Notes under the pieces: generated by a model | The model's input: only the letters and a program-made list of their open reading frames with translations | Databases searched by the model: none | What the model was told of the DNA's origin: nothing | Assembly (NCBI GenBank): GCA_036872755.1 | Contig: JAVHNS010000009.1 | Coordinates: 1,178,001-1,242,000 of the forward strand | Direction: 5' to 3' | Source of the DNA: Orbilia blumenaviensis | Taxonomy: Eukaryota > Ascomycota > Orbiliomycetes > Orbiliales > Orbiliaceae | Length of the DNA: 64,000 bases | Position numbers and translations under genes: made by a program | Part shown: positions 1 through 10,931 of the stretch, one piece after another | Numbering within the stretch: the stretch's first letter is position 1 | How the letters are laid out: the number at the start of each line of letters is the position of its first letter

Positions 1-368
1 ATAGTCGGTGCGAAAAAAAAAAAAAAGAAGAAGAAGAAGAAAAAGAAGAGGATGATCACCATGCATAGCTCGTATGAAGTGGATCACAAAGAAGGGGGAC
101 CTTTGGTTCCTCCCGTGAGTTTCCAAACCAGCCTCGTAATTAATTATGTAGTGAATGATCGTACTATACTGCTCCTAGTGCTACTACTGCGCTCGAGAGA
201 AAAAGGTATAAATATACCAGTATCGGTCCCCCCCTCCCGTGTCTAATATGATATCGGCAGGTTGAGCAGCGATTGTTTTGTACATCGTCCAACATCTCGT
301 TCCCAAAGTATTAATATTAAATATTTAATATATACCCTTGTATAATAATAATATTAATCGGCAAAAAG
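1..368. other. Upstream region of the first gene
   Basis: No gene is visible. The first 50 bases are a purine-rich A/G run. A TATA-like motif (GTATAAATATAC, about 205-216) lies some 150 nt before the ATG at 369 and could be the core promoter of that gene. Short A/T tracts around 309-358 look like 5' leader sequence. Confidence 0.4.
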
Positions 369-1549
369 ATGAGGTATACGAAAGTTCAAGGCAGTCTTCT
401 GCTGCTTCTTTCGACAGCTACCACGACTGTCACTGCGGCGTCAACGACGCTCAGGAAATGTGCAGCGGATAACTGTCTCCGAGGTAATTACATATCCCCA
501 TCTGTCTGTCTATCTATCTATCTATCCCCGTGCAGTTCCTCTCCCCTCAAATCTAGATCTACAGGCACTAATCAATGGATGATTCTGTGATATGTAACAG
601 CTATTAGAGCATCGGCCTTTCCTGACAGGCCCGGCACCGCAGATTGTTCTTCTTACTTTCAAACTACAGTTACCCCTCCTAGTACATAGTACGTAACAGT
701 CCCAATCCACCTTTATCTCTCGTATACATACATATATGCCTATATATATATATATATATATATCTATTGATAATATTACTAACACCCCATATGCATATAT
801 ATAGCACAACAATCCAAATCGTAACCCCAACAATCCTCACCTCCTACGAGCAAACAACCACAGTCCCCATCCCCATCGCCACCACCGACGCATCCATCGA
901 AACCCCCCAAACCTTTATTCCATCCAACATCCCCACCTACGCCTCCGCCTGCAGCGGCTCGATCCGCTATTCATCCGCCTGTTCCTGCATCGGAATGACC
1001 GCAAAGAAAACCACCCTCCCAGCCCCAACCACCACAACATTAACAGTAACAGACACCGCCTCCCAAACCTCGAAAACAACCGTCGCGGGCACAGCCACCG
1101 TCACCAGCTTTTTGATCGCAATGCCAGATATCTTCGAAGGGGGTCCTTACGTAAAAGCCACGCCGTGGGAGTACGACGGCGAATCCTACATCACCGGATT
1201 CTTAACATCCGATCCGCTGCAGGCCACACATTTCTATCTAGGTCCGGACGGGAGGTTGAAGTCCAACGGTGGGGAAGTCGGGATCTATACCGGGTTGGAA
1301 TACCCGAGTAAAGTGTACTTCGACCTGAGCGCTGATATATACGGCCCCATGTACTGCGCCATCGACGATGAGACTAAGGCGTTGGCGTGTAGGAGTGAAT
1401 TCTATGAGGTGTTTGGGGCGTGGACTTTGGCTCATGGTCTTGATCAGAGCGGGTTGTATTTCGGGGCTAAAGGGTGGGATTGGGAGCGGGGGTCTAATGA
1501 TTATGGGCATTTGGCGCTTAAAGCTGTTCCACCGCCTGGGTTGGTTTAA
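369..1549 (+). CDS. Secreted Thr-rich protein with NCLRA motif (three exons)
   Basis: Exons 369-483, 601-688 and 805-1549 give 315 residues; introns of 117 and 116 nt have GTAATT and GTACGT donors and the phases match. Residues 1-23 are a signal peptide. A Cys motif reading CAADNCLRAIRAS follows and is completed only after splicing. Next comes a Thr/Ser/Pro-rich middle resembling a glycosylated stalk, containing SACSCIG near residue 130. The C-terminal ~140 residues form a Gly/Tyr/Trp-rich domain with few cysteines that I cannot assign. The N-terminal module matches the protein at 57488-58720, so the two are family members with different C-termini. Proteins of this build are, to my knowledge, common in filamentous ascomycetes as predicted cell-surface or secreted proteins of unknown function. 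Extracellular location is inferred from the signal peptide. The second intron holds a (TA)n tract. Confidence 0.8.
741..763. repeat. (TA)n microsatellite
   Basis: About 11 TA units inside the second intron of the NCLRA gene at 369-1549. Confidence 0.9.
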
Positions 1550-2467
1550 GGTCTTTTTTTTTTTTATTATTATTCGGAATGGGTGTCCTGAAGAATGATA
1601 TGGGGACTAGGGAGGAATGTCTGATGACCTAGTTATCTTTTTGTATACTATATAGACTATACTATTGTACTAACCCCCCCCCCTTCTATTATAATTATGT
1701 ATTTGATCAGAAGATATCACTGTATGTATATGTACTAGGTATGTACAGCGAAATCCAACCAGCTAGATTCAAAAGGCACCATACCGTTCCTACCTACCGG
1801 CGTCCTTTTGAAAGCTTTCCGTGCCGAGACTGGGTCTTTTCTTCCCAAGCAAAAGACTAGTTTGTATGGGGAGAAGATACGCAACACAAAAAAATCCGGA
1901 CGACCTGACGTCCCCACAAGCTTTTGGCGTGTGTGGTCTAAAAAGGGAAACCGGCCAGGATAGCCCGCGCTGGCCGGTTAAGCGGGCTAGTGGTCGAGAG
2001 GTGGACTAATATACTCGAGGCTGAGGGCTCGTCTGCCGAAGAGCGTTTTTATGAAGATTAAGAAAAAAAGTCCGGATCAGAGCGTCCTATTTTGCGTGCC
2101 TCAGAAACGAAAGTCTGGGATGAAACCATACCCTTAAAGCACGGTTAGATTCAAGTCTCGAGCTCGCTATCAGGTATCAAAAGATTTAGAGTGACGGTGT
2201 GGAGGCAGATAACCGTGACCATACAGCCAGGAGGTCCTTCCAAAGCCACTTTTCATCGAATCACGATAGCTTCAAAACGGTGTCACCAAGAAGTGGTATA
2301 AGGATTTAAATATCCTTACTAGCTACTATAATAGAAGAAAAAAAGGAGACTCCCATGCCAATAATACAAAACCGATCAAACCAAAAACCAAATATCTCCC
2401 GCCAAAAACATTCAACCAACCAACATGAAAAAAAAAAATAATAACCATCAGAGAGAGGTAAAATAGA
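1550..2467. other. Intergenic region between convergent genes, with nested inverted repeats
   Basis: This holds the 3' ends of the NCLRA gene and EXO70, which converge here. No coding exon is supported. It contains a poly-T run (1554-1564), a C run (1675-1683), and a cluster of short perfect inverted repeats at 1898-1989, listed separately. Confidence 0.6.
1898..1989. repeat. Cluster of three short inverted repeats, two interleaved
   Basis: Three perfect complements are visible. GGACG (1898-1902) pairs with CGTCC (1909-1913). AACCGGCCAG (1949-1958) pairs with CTGGCCGGTT (1970-1979). TAGCCCGC (1961-1968) pairs with GCGGGCTA (1982-1989). The last two are interleaved, so as RNA they would be alternative hairpins, or a pseudoknot if the loops allowed it. 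Function is unknown; a structured transcript, a protein-binding site or a remnant of a mobile element are all possible. Confidence 0.6.
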
Positions 2468-4707
2468 TCACTGACAACTAGCAAGCACACTCTGCAACGC
2501 CGCAACATCATACTTGACATGTTTATCCTTCACAACCTCATGGTATTTATCCCAAAACCTTCCGTAAAGCGGACTGATAAACGTAATTTCCTTGAACAGC
2601 ATCCCCTTTACCTCCTTATCGGGGAATACATAACTTTTATGCTGCGAGATCAATGTATCGAATAGCGTGTTGAAGTTTTTGAACTTTTCTTTTATAGCTT
2701 CTTTGTCCTTTGATGTAAGTGAGGGTTTGCTGCCGGAGGCGGCGACGGTGATCGCGGCTTTGGAGGTGTAAGTCATGTCGAGGAGGTATCCGGCTGCTTC
2801 CTTCCATCTAAATATTTAAAAAGCGTCATTAGTAAGCAGTTAATAGAAGAGTAAAAAGGGGGGGTTAGAGGTAACGCACGGAATCATATACTCCTCAACC
2901 GCCTTCTTCCTCCACTTCTCAACCTTCGCAATCCCACCCCCAAGGCTGAGCACACTAACCAACCCACCCCTCTTAATCGACGTCTCAACATAAGCCACAT
3001 TATTAACCATAAAAACCGCGCACTGCTGCTGTTTCTTGATGTACAATTTCCCCTTCCCCTCCAAGATCTCAAGCATACGGTCAATACACTCCATGCAATA
3101 ATTCGCCAACAACACGTTCCCATCCGCACCGACGTCGAATGATTGCTGGTTCGCCGCTAGTGTAGGGGAATACGGTGAATTCCAGTTTTTATCACCAAGA
3201 GAGATTAATAATCCCGCCACGGCGGTTTGGTAATCTGTCAGTCGTCGGAGACGGGCCATGTTTGCCTGTGTGTATTCCGAGACCGTGGCGTCAAGTGGTA
3301 CCGCTGCCATCGAATTTCCTTTTCTTTTCAGATCTTCTAAAATTTCAAAGAAACTTGCCGAAGCAGTTTGTCTGATCGGTTTCAAGGCTTCTACAAATTC
3401 GTTTTTCTCACCGGTTTTGGTACCCAGCCTTGTTGCTGTCGCGGTAACGCACTCGATTACATCGAATGCAAGGTAACAGTCTGTTATCATGAATGTAACA
3501 ATATGCTTATTCAACTGTCTAACCGTATTCGAAAAGACAGTCAAAGCCTGCTGAGTCGTAGCCGTGTACACCTTAAGCCACAGATTCGGCTTAAACAGCC
3601 GTTGTATATTATCATATTCCGCCGAGAAAATGCCTTCGATGGCTTGCGCGTAGTGGGAGATTCCGTTGTCTCCCTTTTCGTAGGGTACGGAGGTGTTTCT
3701 GCGTGTTGCGGTGTTTACGCAGCCCTGGGAGAGGGAGGAGAGGGAGGAGGAGATGTAGGTGCCGCGGACGTCGGAGTAGATGTTTATGGCGCTGGATTGG
3801 GCGGCTTGTTGGGTTGCGGAGGTTGAGGCGCTTGAGGCGGCCGTGCCTGTGGTGGAGGCGGAGGCGGTGCCGATTGTGGAGGAGAGGAATTCGTTTATTA
3901 TGGCGATTGTTTTGAGTTTTTCGGGGTTGAAGGTTGGGAAGGGGAGTTCTGGATATCATTTTCGTTAGCATGGTGGTTATGTATATTAGAGGAGGAGGAG
4001 GAGGAGGAGGAGGAGGGCGGCCGTACTTTTGGTGATGAAATGGAGGGGTTCACAGGGCGTAGACTCCTGTGCGAGTGACTTTTTAAACTGGTCTTCCAGC
4101 TGGACGGAGCCGGTTTTTAATAATAACGTCTATCACCACCATCACCACCCATTAGCACCACACAATTGCACACTATATCATAAGTCATAGTATAGAAGAT
4201 GATAATTGGAACATACCATCTCCTTGACAGCCTTCTCAGCAGCCTTAAGCCCCGTAGATTGAAGAGCAGCAAGACCCTCGCTCAAACGCTTGACGGAGTT
4301 AAGGTAATCCGGCAGCCCTACCACCTGCGGACCCTTCCTAATCGTATTCTCCTCGTGCTTGACCAGATCCAGCAGTTTCATGGTCTTATCGATCTCGAAT
4401 ATCCCGGCGTCGATATCTACAACACCCACTTCTATCAGCCATCTCATCCACAAAATGATAACAATAACAGGAGTATTAATAATGGAAGGAAGAGGAGAGG
4501 AGAGGAGAGGAGAGGCATACTCCCCGCCAACGCCGTTAACGACCCGGTCTTCATCAGAATCGGCTGGACGGACATCTCGACCTGCTGAGCACTACCGGAC
4601 AGCTTGGTGAGACTGCGTGAGATCTTGTCGGTTATGGTTGTCATCTTTTTGAGGCGTTCGTTGAGGACTTCGACCTCGGCCGCCTCTTCTTCGGGGAGGA
4701 CCGCCAT
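2468..4707 (-). CDS. EXO70: Exocyst complex subunit EXO70
   Basis: Five exons on the minus strand: 4707-4521, 4416-4217, 4129-4027, 3948-2880 and 2807-2468, giving 632 residues, the usual length of fungal Exo70. Introns are 104, 87, 78 and 72 nt. The N-terminus (EAAEVEVLNERLKK) is the family's coiled-coil start. Later family landmarks include GPQVVGLPDYL, the linker VQLEDQF...EPLHFITK formed across the exon 3/4 junction, YSDVRGTYISSSL, YEKGDNGISHYA, and a C-terminal domain with ATRLGTKTGE and ALKPIRQTA. Exo70 is a rod-shaped tether subunit that binds PI(4,5)P2 and Rho GTPases and directs secretory vesicles to the plasma membrane at sites of polarised growth. In intron 1 the acceptor at 4417/4418 was preferred over an earlier one because it restores the family's Asn-(Ile/Val)-Asp motif. 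The start ATG is the first in-frame one and fits the family N-terminus. Introns 1 and 3 carry purine microsatellites. Confidence 0.95.
3988..4017. repeat. (GAG)n microsatellite
   Basis: About nine GGA/GAG triplets inside intron 3 of EXO70. On the coding strand this is a CTC-rich pyrimidine tract. Confidence 0.9.
4491..4515. repeat. (GGAGA)n microsatellite
   Basis: Five GAGGA-type pentamers in EXO70 intron 1, immediately next to its 5' splice site (donor at 4520-4519). Confidence 0.9.
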
Positions 4708-6059
4708 CCTCGATATCTCTTCTTATTCCCCCGTTTCCCTATGATAACCTCTTTTTTCTCCCCTTGAATCTGCGTTTTTGGATCTCCGGGGTCCTTTTCC
4801 TAGCTTAGCTTAACCCTGGGGGGTTATAGCTACGGTCGGGAGAGCGATTGGGAGACCGGTAGACCGGTAGACGCGTAGTGGATGATGGGGGAGGCTGGAG
4901 GATCGATAGGGCGTGGACCGATGGTTGTCGTGGGGGAAGAGGTCAGGTCGTGGAGTTAGTCAGTGCTAAGTCAGGAAGTGGAAGTGGTTGATGTTTCTAG
5001 TTCGGGTAACTGCAGCCCTCTCCCCCCATTTGGAGCCAGTCCAGTACACACAACCTCTACCTGTGCTACACGCTAGGACCACCAACACCACCAACCACCA
5101 CCACCGCCACGAACCAGCGAGCTGGCTGCATGCTATAATTGTATGCAAGTACTACGGCTTATACCAATTATTACTATTCCGCGACGAATTTGATCCACAA
5201 AACTGAGGACGATTGAAATCAATACTACAAAGACCACAAAAACAATAAAGGAGAACCAAAAAGGGGGGATCAGTTTAAAAAAAAAAAAAAGGAATAGAAA
5301 GAAGCATGGGCCTCCGCAGCACCATCGCCCGTCTGCGAAAAAAGTCCGCCGACATCACTGGCGAAATCGAATTCCAATCCCACCGCGCAAAATCTCGAGC
5401 TCGATACCAGCTGTGGGACTTCGAGCGGATCAGAGATAGGTTGAGAGCTAAGGTACAGCGGTTTACCAAGCGGTTGCGGGGGAAGCAGGGCATTTCCCCA
5501 TCCTAACTGCTGTTCTTCTTCTTAATCTTTGAGACATCGGCCTAGGCCAGTCTTAAGTTCGCATCGACCTTGATAATTGTGCTTGGTTACTAGATAGAAC
5601 AGGTCTAAACTGCGATAGGGAAGCATCCTGCTGCTGCAGACCAAGTAAAAGCTTACGAGCGAACAGGGGGGAACCCAGCCAAGGCAGCGCGGGACACTGA
5701 CTTATCAAACAAGCCCCCCAACCCAGCCGACCACGATTTCGGCGCTGGATCGATCGTGGTTCCGACAGTGACGCCACTGTTGCTCTTTTTGCCAATTAAA
5801 TTCTTCACAAGGCAAAGAAAAAGTCTAAATTTTATCCCGAAAGATTATTGTTGGATGGAGGGGCATGAGGTATGTATGACTTAGATATTGGTCCTATAGA
5901 TTGGTCAATTGATCCGCACGCGCTAATGTATTCACTCTTCTTTTCTAGATCTCCAATGGTTTTTACTTTATGATACCACTTGGCTTTGCATTCAATTGAA
6001 TATCACCAGCCGAGTCGAGCACACGACGTTTTGAGAAGGCAAGAAGAAAAAAAAGGCCA
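4708..6059. other. Divergent intergenic region between EXO70 and the phospholipase gene
   Basis: It should contain the promoters of both flanking genes. CT-rich sequence lies next to the EXO70 start, a CCA-rich stretch at 5086-5120, and a poly-A run at 5277-5291. One small reading frame (5306-5506) is listed separately with low confidence. Nothing else is supported. Confidence 0.5.
5306..5506 (+). CDS. Possible small basic protein, 66 residues
   Basis: An uninterrupted frame starts at an ATG in good context (AGCATGG) just after a poly-A tract, and ends TAA. The product is strongly basic (many Arg/Lys) and looks helical, with no cysteines, signal peptide or domain I recognise. It lies in the region between EXO70 and the phospholipase gene. 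It could be a real short gene, an upstream frame in a long 5' leader of the phospholipase transcript, or chance. Confidence 0.3.
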   Translation: MGLRSTIARLRKKSADITGEIEFQSHRAKSRARYQLWDFERIRDRLRAKVQRFTKRLRGKQGISPS

Positions 6060-8729
6060 ATGCTCTCCACTTGCAGGCGCCTGCCCAGGCCGGTGCCACT
6101 GAGGGTCCCACCAGCGCTCTACAAACGCTGCAAAACTCGAACATTCACATTCACCTCTACGACGTCATCCTCATCCTCATCCTCATCTTCTTTGTCGTCT
6201 TCATCATCCAATGGTAAGAAATGGCTCTTCCCAGCACTAGCCTCCATCGCCACACTCAGTGGCACAACATTTCTACTTTCCAACACCAACACCTGCTGCA
6301 CCCTCCGTCTTGACGACGGAATACCCGAGCACAAAAAGCTTAACTCCCTCCGCGAAAAACTCGCCTCGGGGGCCAAAAAACTCCAACCCAAGTCCGCTGA
6401 GGAAACTCATGCCATAGAAGACCGTATAAAACAACGTGAAGATGACCTCGCCCGTCATGCAAGAACCTTCCAGCGTTCCCTCGACGCCGAGGAGCGTAGA
6501 AGACAGGAACAGATTACTTGCGAGAGAAAGACGCTTTGGGGCCAGCTCGCAGAGTATATACCCATATCATCTGGTAATATCTCTGTCGATTTCACTGCGT
6601 CTTTGAACTGGCTGCCGGATTGGGCGTCTGACATCCCCGCGTGGTGGAGTAAAGTCCAGCGAGAGATAAATATGGAACCTGGGACGCTTGCGTCTGAGCT
6701 TTGGGAGGAGTCTAGGGATCCTGAGATAAACCCTGAGATAATGTGGGATGCCCGTGTTAGAGTCTCGGACGAGCTTTGTGAGGAAGAACTAGTTTATCGG
6801 CGGAACCGGAAGAGACATGTCAAAAAGGCTTTGGCAAAGTATCTGGGCATACCGGAATGGACTATTAATGAAGAAGATATTCCGACAATTGCTATTACTG
6901 GCTCAGGCGGCGGGTTGAGAGCTATGGTTGCCGGAGCAGGGTCACTAGGAGCATGTAAAGATGCGGGACTCTTCGACTGTACCACCTATCTCGTTGGTGT
7001 ATCCGGCTCCTGTTGGCTACTAACATTGTACTACAGTATCGGTCATCGATCTTTCACCAATGTAGTTGAGCATCTAAAACACCGGATTCATACGCATATA
7101 GCGTATCCTCCTGCAGTTATGGACTTGATATCGTCGGCACCGACAAATAAGTACTTACTCCGCGGCTTGGTGGAAAAGAACGGGTTCGGGTACGCCTCAT
7201 TTGGGTTGGTGGATGTTTATGGATTGTTGCTCGCTGCTAGACTGTTGGTTCCTAAGAATGAAATGACGGTCCATGATGCGGACATGAAGCTGTCTTCTCA
7301 ACGGAGGTATGTAGATAGTGGTGAACAACCGTTGTCTATATACACCGCGGTCCGTCATGAGATCCCAGGGCTTGGAGGTGAAGGCGAGAAACCGACCGAA
7401 TTACCATCAGATCACAGTATATCAGCCGAAGAAGCAAAGGAGAAAGCAAAGGATGAATCTTGGTTTGAATGGGCGGAAATGACATGCTATGAGTTTTTCA
7501 TGGAGGAGCTAGGAGGTACTCCATACCCCTCCCCCCACCCTCCCTTCAACATACCAGAAATAAGCTTCAAAAAAACTAACGTATGATATGTTACACAACC
7601 CCAGCCGGCATCCCAACCTACGCCCTCGGCCGTAAATTCCACAACGGCCACAATATAACCCGTAACCCGGAGATGAAAATCCCAACGCTTCTCGGGATGT
7701 GGGGGTCAGCTTTCTGCGCCACTTTATCACACTACTACGCTGAAGTACGCCCCATGTTTGCAAGCTTTATTTTGTTTAAAGAGCTGGATAGGCTTGTTCA
7801 GCAGAGAAACGATGATTTGGTAAAAGTGCACCCTATTGAACCCGCCGCGGTGCCGAATTATGTATTGGGGATGAAGGATAGGTTGCCGAATTCGGTGCCG
7901 GAGAGTATTCATAAGACGGAGGAGATACAGCGTATGTCCAAACCTCATCCTTATTACATACACCTACCGAGATAGGTTGCTAACGATTGACGGCGAAAAA
8001 AAAGTGATGGATGCCGGCATGTCCAACAACCTCGCCACATATCCACTTCTTCGACCCGGACGAGACGTGGATATTGTCATCGCATTCGATTCCTCAGCTG
8101 ATATTAAAATTTCGAACTGGATTTCTCTGACAGAAGGGTATGCCAGACAACGTGGAATCCGCGGATGGCCGGTTGGTATCGGCTGGCCACAACAAGGGGA
8201 TACTAATGCCGAAGCCGAACTTTCGGAAGCGATGATGAGCCATTCCCACCAAGAATCGGAGGAAAAACTAAAAGAAGCGCAAAGACAAGACCCGGCGCCA
8301 GCTACCGATGCTGAGGAACGGCAGAGGCGGAAGGAGCATAGGGGGCTTGGGTATCTTACGGTATGGGTTGGTACTAAAGAAGAGAGGGAAACGGAAAAGG
8401 AACCGCCACCGAGTAAGGCGGTGGAAGAGGAATGGGAACTGATGAAGCCGGAGGCGGGGATTACGATTGCGTATTTCCCATTGCTCCCGAATGAAAAGGT
8501 GCCTGGTGTTGATCCGGAGACTAGCCCGTGGATGAGTACTTGGAATTTTGAATATACGGAGGAGGAAGTGGATAAGACGGTTGGGTTGGCGAGGGCTAAT
8601 TTTAAGGAAGAAGAAGAGAGGATGAAGAGTGTTGTTAGGGCGGTTTATGAGAGAAAGAAGAGGATGAGGATGGAGAGGGAGAAGTTGGAGCTAGAGAAGT
8701 GGAGTGCGGGTGCTGAGCATATGTCGTGA
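6060..8729 (+). CDS. cPLA2-type phospholipase / lysophospholipase, membrane-anchored
   Basis: Exons 6060-7515, 7605-7931 and 8005-8729 give 835 residues. The catalytic domain has the oxyanion motif GSGGGLRA (about 281-288), the nucleophile motif GVSGS with Ser about 315, and the catalytic Asp in MDAGMSNN about 597, which is formed only after splicing intron 2. These are the hallmarks of the cytosolic phospholipase A2 / fungal phospholipase B catalytic fold, which hydrolyses acyl esters of phospholipids through a Ser-Asp dyad. There is no secretory signal. Instead a basic, Ser-rich N-terminus is followed by a hydrophobic segment (about 54-75), suggesting a mitochondrial or other internal membrane anchor. 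The C-terminus is Glu/Lys-rich and probably coiled coil. In intron 2 a TGCTAAC branch site supports the acceptor at 8004 over a nearer one. The length fits the Aspergillus plaA type. Confidence 0.92.
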
Positions 8730-8918
8730 TGGAATTGGAAGAAGTGTATTTGGGGTGGTAATGTTAGGACATTTTTGTGTATAATAGCGAACCATTTTGG
8801 ATAGAACTGTAAATACTATAGTAATTAGCGCTTTGGCGCCGCCTCACAAAATCAATATGGCTTTCATCTTGATAGATAGATTACAAGATATTGTATGCAT
8901 AGCCCTTGAATCGATCGA

Positions 8919-10931
8919 TTAGCCGGGCTTTTTCACCAATCTATACTGGGTCCCCTTCCCTTTCGCCTTCTTTTTTCCAGTCGTAGCTTGCTGAGGAGTA
9001 TTGCTACCAGTAGAAGGACTGGTCGAAGGACCAGATAATATGGGCACAGGCTCGGGCTCCACAAGCGCCGCCTTCTCCTTATCAAACAATCGTTGGTCCT
9101 CCCTCATCCTCTCCAGTTCTTGGTCCCTCCATCTATTCTTCGCCATCTCCTGCTCGTCATCCCAGAATTCCACCCCTACAGGGGAAAGAGACGGATACTC
9201 CGCTCCATACATGAAATGTGTACTCCCCCTCTCCGCAGCACCTAACATAAATTTCGGAGAGAGCTTAAACGAGGTTTTCTGATTAAGTTGATTAGCTCCG
9301 ATAAACCCAAATTCGGGATCTGGAATTCCAGCATATTGACCCAAACTCCACACTTTAGCTGCAAGGTCGACAAATATCTCTGTCCCGAACGGAAGAGCGC
9401 CACGAGCGAGACCTGCGGCGGTGGCGTGCGTGGCATATATCAACGTCTCAAGCATATCCGGTATCCTTTCCACCTTTTTATCATTCCACGACCGCCAGTA
9501 TGGGAAATCCAAAGGTATGTAACGGTATATTTTACCGTATTTCTCATGCCAATATGTTTTATAGCCCAGTGCCTTGCGGTCGTATATTCCTGCGGGTCGC
9601 ATATTTGTGTTTGCGAGTAAATTGCGCTTACTGCAGCATTTGGCGTTAATATCCCTTATCAACGGCGTGAAGTCATTGTTCAGCCATTCAACCATCATTC
9701 TCTGCGCATTAACCAGCCTTTGAAACGCTTCGACGAAATACAGGTCAGTCACTAGTATTTCGTTAGGCGCCAGTTGTTGATAATTCATAAAGTCCTTAAG
9801 GACCTGCATTTCCAACGCTTGTCTTCCCTTTTTGCTTGTATTCCATTGTTCTGCTGTCGGTGCTGCCAAAAACCCGCCCGGGGTATCACACAGTGCCGCT
9901 GCATTATCGCCCGTTGCCTTGCCTTTATCCCCAAACTTACGATTACTAATCAACCTCATTATCTGTCCGTATTTAGTCCAGTTTTCAGTCAATCGTTTCG
10001 CAAGCGCTTTATCCGTCCTCTGCAGCCATGCATTCAAGCTTATTATCAACTCATCCAGCGACTTCCGATAATTCTGTATATTACTACACATCCACCAAGT
10101 ATATACCACCAAATCCGAGTCACCATATCCATGCATCGTCACATCATCAAAAAACCTCATCCATGTTTCAGGACGGATTATTAGACTTGTGTAGGTATCT
10201 GGGGTCCAGAAGTCATATGGTGGATGAGCTAGTGGAGTATCTGGGCCAGGGTAGCCATTTGGGTATTTTCGCTGTCTTGCTTCTGTGAGCTTTGAAGAGT
10301 ATGTCGTGGCTATTTCTTCGGCTATTTCTATCGGTGGTTTGATACGCTGTATTGGATCGGTATTTCCCGGTGCTGTTGCGGGGTTATACCGAAAATGGTT
10401 TAGGTTGGGGTTATCCCTATCATCTGCGAATGCGCCGGTAGTTGTCGCCGTCGTTGTGGTAGTAGTAGTCCCCGTCTGGTCTGCCGCGGATTGGGCGTTA
10501 ACATTGGTATCAACGGGAATATTTGGCTGTTGGGGGGTTCCGTTCCCGATCCCTAGGTCTGAAGTCTGCTGCACTGCTTCAGCAGCGATCTGTTCTTGGG
10601 TGGGAACACCGCCTGAGGTTCCCGATGCAAACCCGATAACGGCTTGTTGGTCCGCATCTGCCAGATCGTTTGAGGCCGTTGGTTCGGCGTCTGGGAGGTC
10701 ATTGGGGTTCGTGGGGTCGCTGGGGAGGTTGGCGAACTCGTTTGTGTTTGCATTTGTATCTGTATTGGTATTGATGTTGGTTTGGGGGGGTGATATTGGT
10801 AGGTCGTTTTGTGGGATTAGGTTTGTGCCTGTTCCGTACTCGCTTTGGGCGGTGACGGGGAGGTTGAAGAGGAGGGCTGTTAGAATGATTTTGAGGAGGA
10901 TGGATGAGGAGATGGGGCGCTTTGAAGGCAT
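8919..10931 (-). CDS. Orphan secreted protein A of a divergent pair
   Basis: A single exon of 670 residues when started at the ATG at 10931-10929. This start puts a clear signal peptide at the N-terminus (basic PSKR, then a hydrophobic run ending VTAQS). An in-frame ATG at 11006 would hide that signal. Residues ~25-190 are Asn/Thr/Pro/Gln-rich and disordered-looking. A folded domain of about 400 residues follows, rich in Trp, Tyr and Arg (TWWMCSNIQNY, FPYWRSWNDKK). The end is a charged helix with Arg/Glu repeats and a basic tail (KKKAKGKG). I recognise no catalytic motif. The domain aligns by eye with the protein at 11608-13029, in the same order of segments, so the two look like old paralogues. 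They are transcribed away from each other over a 676-nt spacer. Function unknown. Confidence 0.78.
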   Translation of the reverse strand: MPSKRPISSSILLKIILTALLFNLPVTAQSEYGTGTNLIPQNDLPISPPQTNINTNTDTNANTNEFANLPSDPTNPNDLPDAEPTASNDLADADQQAVIGFASGTSGGVPTQEQIAAEAVQQTSDLGIGNGTPQQPNIPVDTNVNAQSAADQTGTTTTTTTATTTGAFADDRDNPNLNHFRYNPATAPGNTDPIQRIKPPIEIAEEIATTYSSKLTEARQRKYPNGYPGPDTPLAHPPYDFWTPDTYTSLIIRPETWMRFFDDVTMHGYGDSDLVVYTWWMCSNIQNYRKSLDELIISLNAWLQRTDKALAKRLTENWTKYGQIMRLISNRKFGDKGKATGDNAAALCDTPGGFLAAPTAEQWNTSKKGRQALEMQVLKDFMNYQQLAPNEILVTDLYFVEAFQRLVNAQRMMVEWLNNDFTPLIRDINAKCCSKRNLLANTNMRPAGIYDRKALGYKTYWHEKYGKIYRYIPLDFPYWRSWNDKKVERIPDMLETLIYATHATAAGLARGALPFGTEIFVDLAAKVWSLGQYAGIPDPEFGFIGANQLNQKTSFKLSPKFMLGAAERGSTHFMYGAEYPSLSPVGVEFWDDEQEMAKNRWRDQELERMREDQRLFDKEKAALVEPEPVPILSGPSTSPSTGSNTPQQATTGKKKAKGKGTQYRLVKKPG

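Noticed and set aside
1949..1989. H-type pseudoknot
   Set aside because: Stem topology fits, but a 2-nt loop cannot easily span a 10-bp stem. Alternative hairpins are more likely.
7932..7971. 40-nt version of intron 2 in the phospholipase gene
   Set aside because: It keeps frame, but is too short and lacks a branch site. The 73-nt version has TGCTAAC and restores the family motif before the catalytic Asp.
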